Positions 63,946 through 64,000 of a DNA stretch of 64,000 bases are shown here, piece after piece. The stretch covers positions 193,501 through 257,500 of the forward strand of contig JACEEZ010006000.1 in the NCBI GenBank assembly GCA_016584305.1. The letters run 5' to 3'. The first letter of the stretch is position 1. Each line of letters opens with the position of its first letter. A model generated the notes under the pieces. The model was not told the origin of the DNA. It saw only the letters and a program-made list of their open reading frames with translations, and did not search any database. The translations under genes were made by a program, and so were the position numbers. Source of the DNA: Chionoecetes opilio (taxonomy: Eukaryota; Arthropoda; Malacostraca; Decapoda; Majidae).

Positions 63946-64000
63946 GTTAGAGCCTATAGCGTCTGTTAGTATTTTTTTTTTTATTATTTTTTTATTATTA

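Overview
The window looks like arthropod nuclear DNA, most likely from a decapod crustacean. The genes have short exons in repeat-filled introns. The telomere-type motif is TTAGG. Microsatellites, minisatellites, small inverted-repeat elements (MITEs) and LINE/SINE ends fill most of the space. The species is inference; the gene content is read from the sequence.

Layout. 0.67-11.9 kb, minus strand: the first nine coding exons (about 528 residues) of UBR4 (p600, Drosophila poe), a giant N-recognin. 11.9-15.3 kb: the intergenic space between two divergent genes, holding a 483-bp inverted-repeat element and a triplicated 165-bp unit just before the next gene. 15.3-24.6 kb, plus strand: a complete seven-exon gene for the mitochondrial ATP synthase beta subunit (525 aa). 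24.6-28.1 kb: LINE wreckage, MITEs and satellites. 28.1-42.65 kb: a 6.1-kb unit present twice in tandem plus edges, carrying an unfamiliar set of minus-strand reading frames: a signal-like start, a tryptophan-rich region, a hydrophobic segment, then three in-frame repeat tracts of 9, 11 and 5/4 residues. I do not recognise the family, and it is the best candidate here for something undescribed. 42.7-60.7 kb: no gene recognised, with GA/CT tracts, two satellites grown inside copies of one TTAA-flanked MITE, and 12-, 55-, 56-, 73- and 85-bp arrays. 60.7-63.86 kb, minus strand: the 3' end of an ADAMTS/ADAMTSL/papilin-type extracellular matrix gene, with a thrombospondin type-1 exon and a terminal PLAC exon; it continues off the right edge.

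Function. The two housekeeping genes are unrelated in pathway (protein degradation and oxidative phosphorylation) but lie head to head about 3.4 kb apart. The right-hand gene is extracellular matrix. Nothing links the three functionally.

Quality caution. Three exons of otherwise good genes each need exactly one extra base to stay in frame (UBR4 exon 5, UBR4 exon 7/8 junction, TSP1 exon). Some stretches (about 18.77-19.05, 31.0-35.35, 56.87-57.44 and 62.15-62.25 kb) differ from neighbouring repeat copies mainly by scattered indels and homopolymer changes. That looks like unpolished long-read consensus, so reading-frame breaks there should not be taken at face value.
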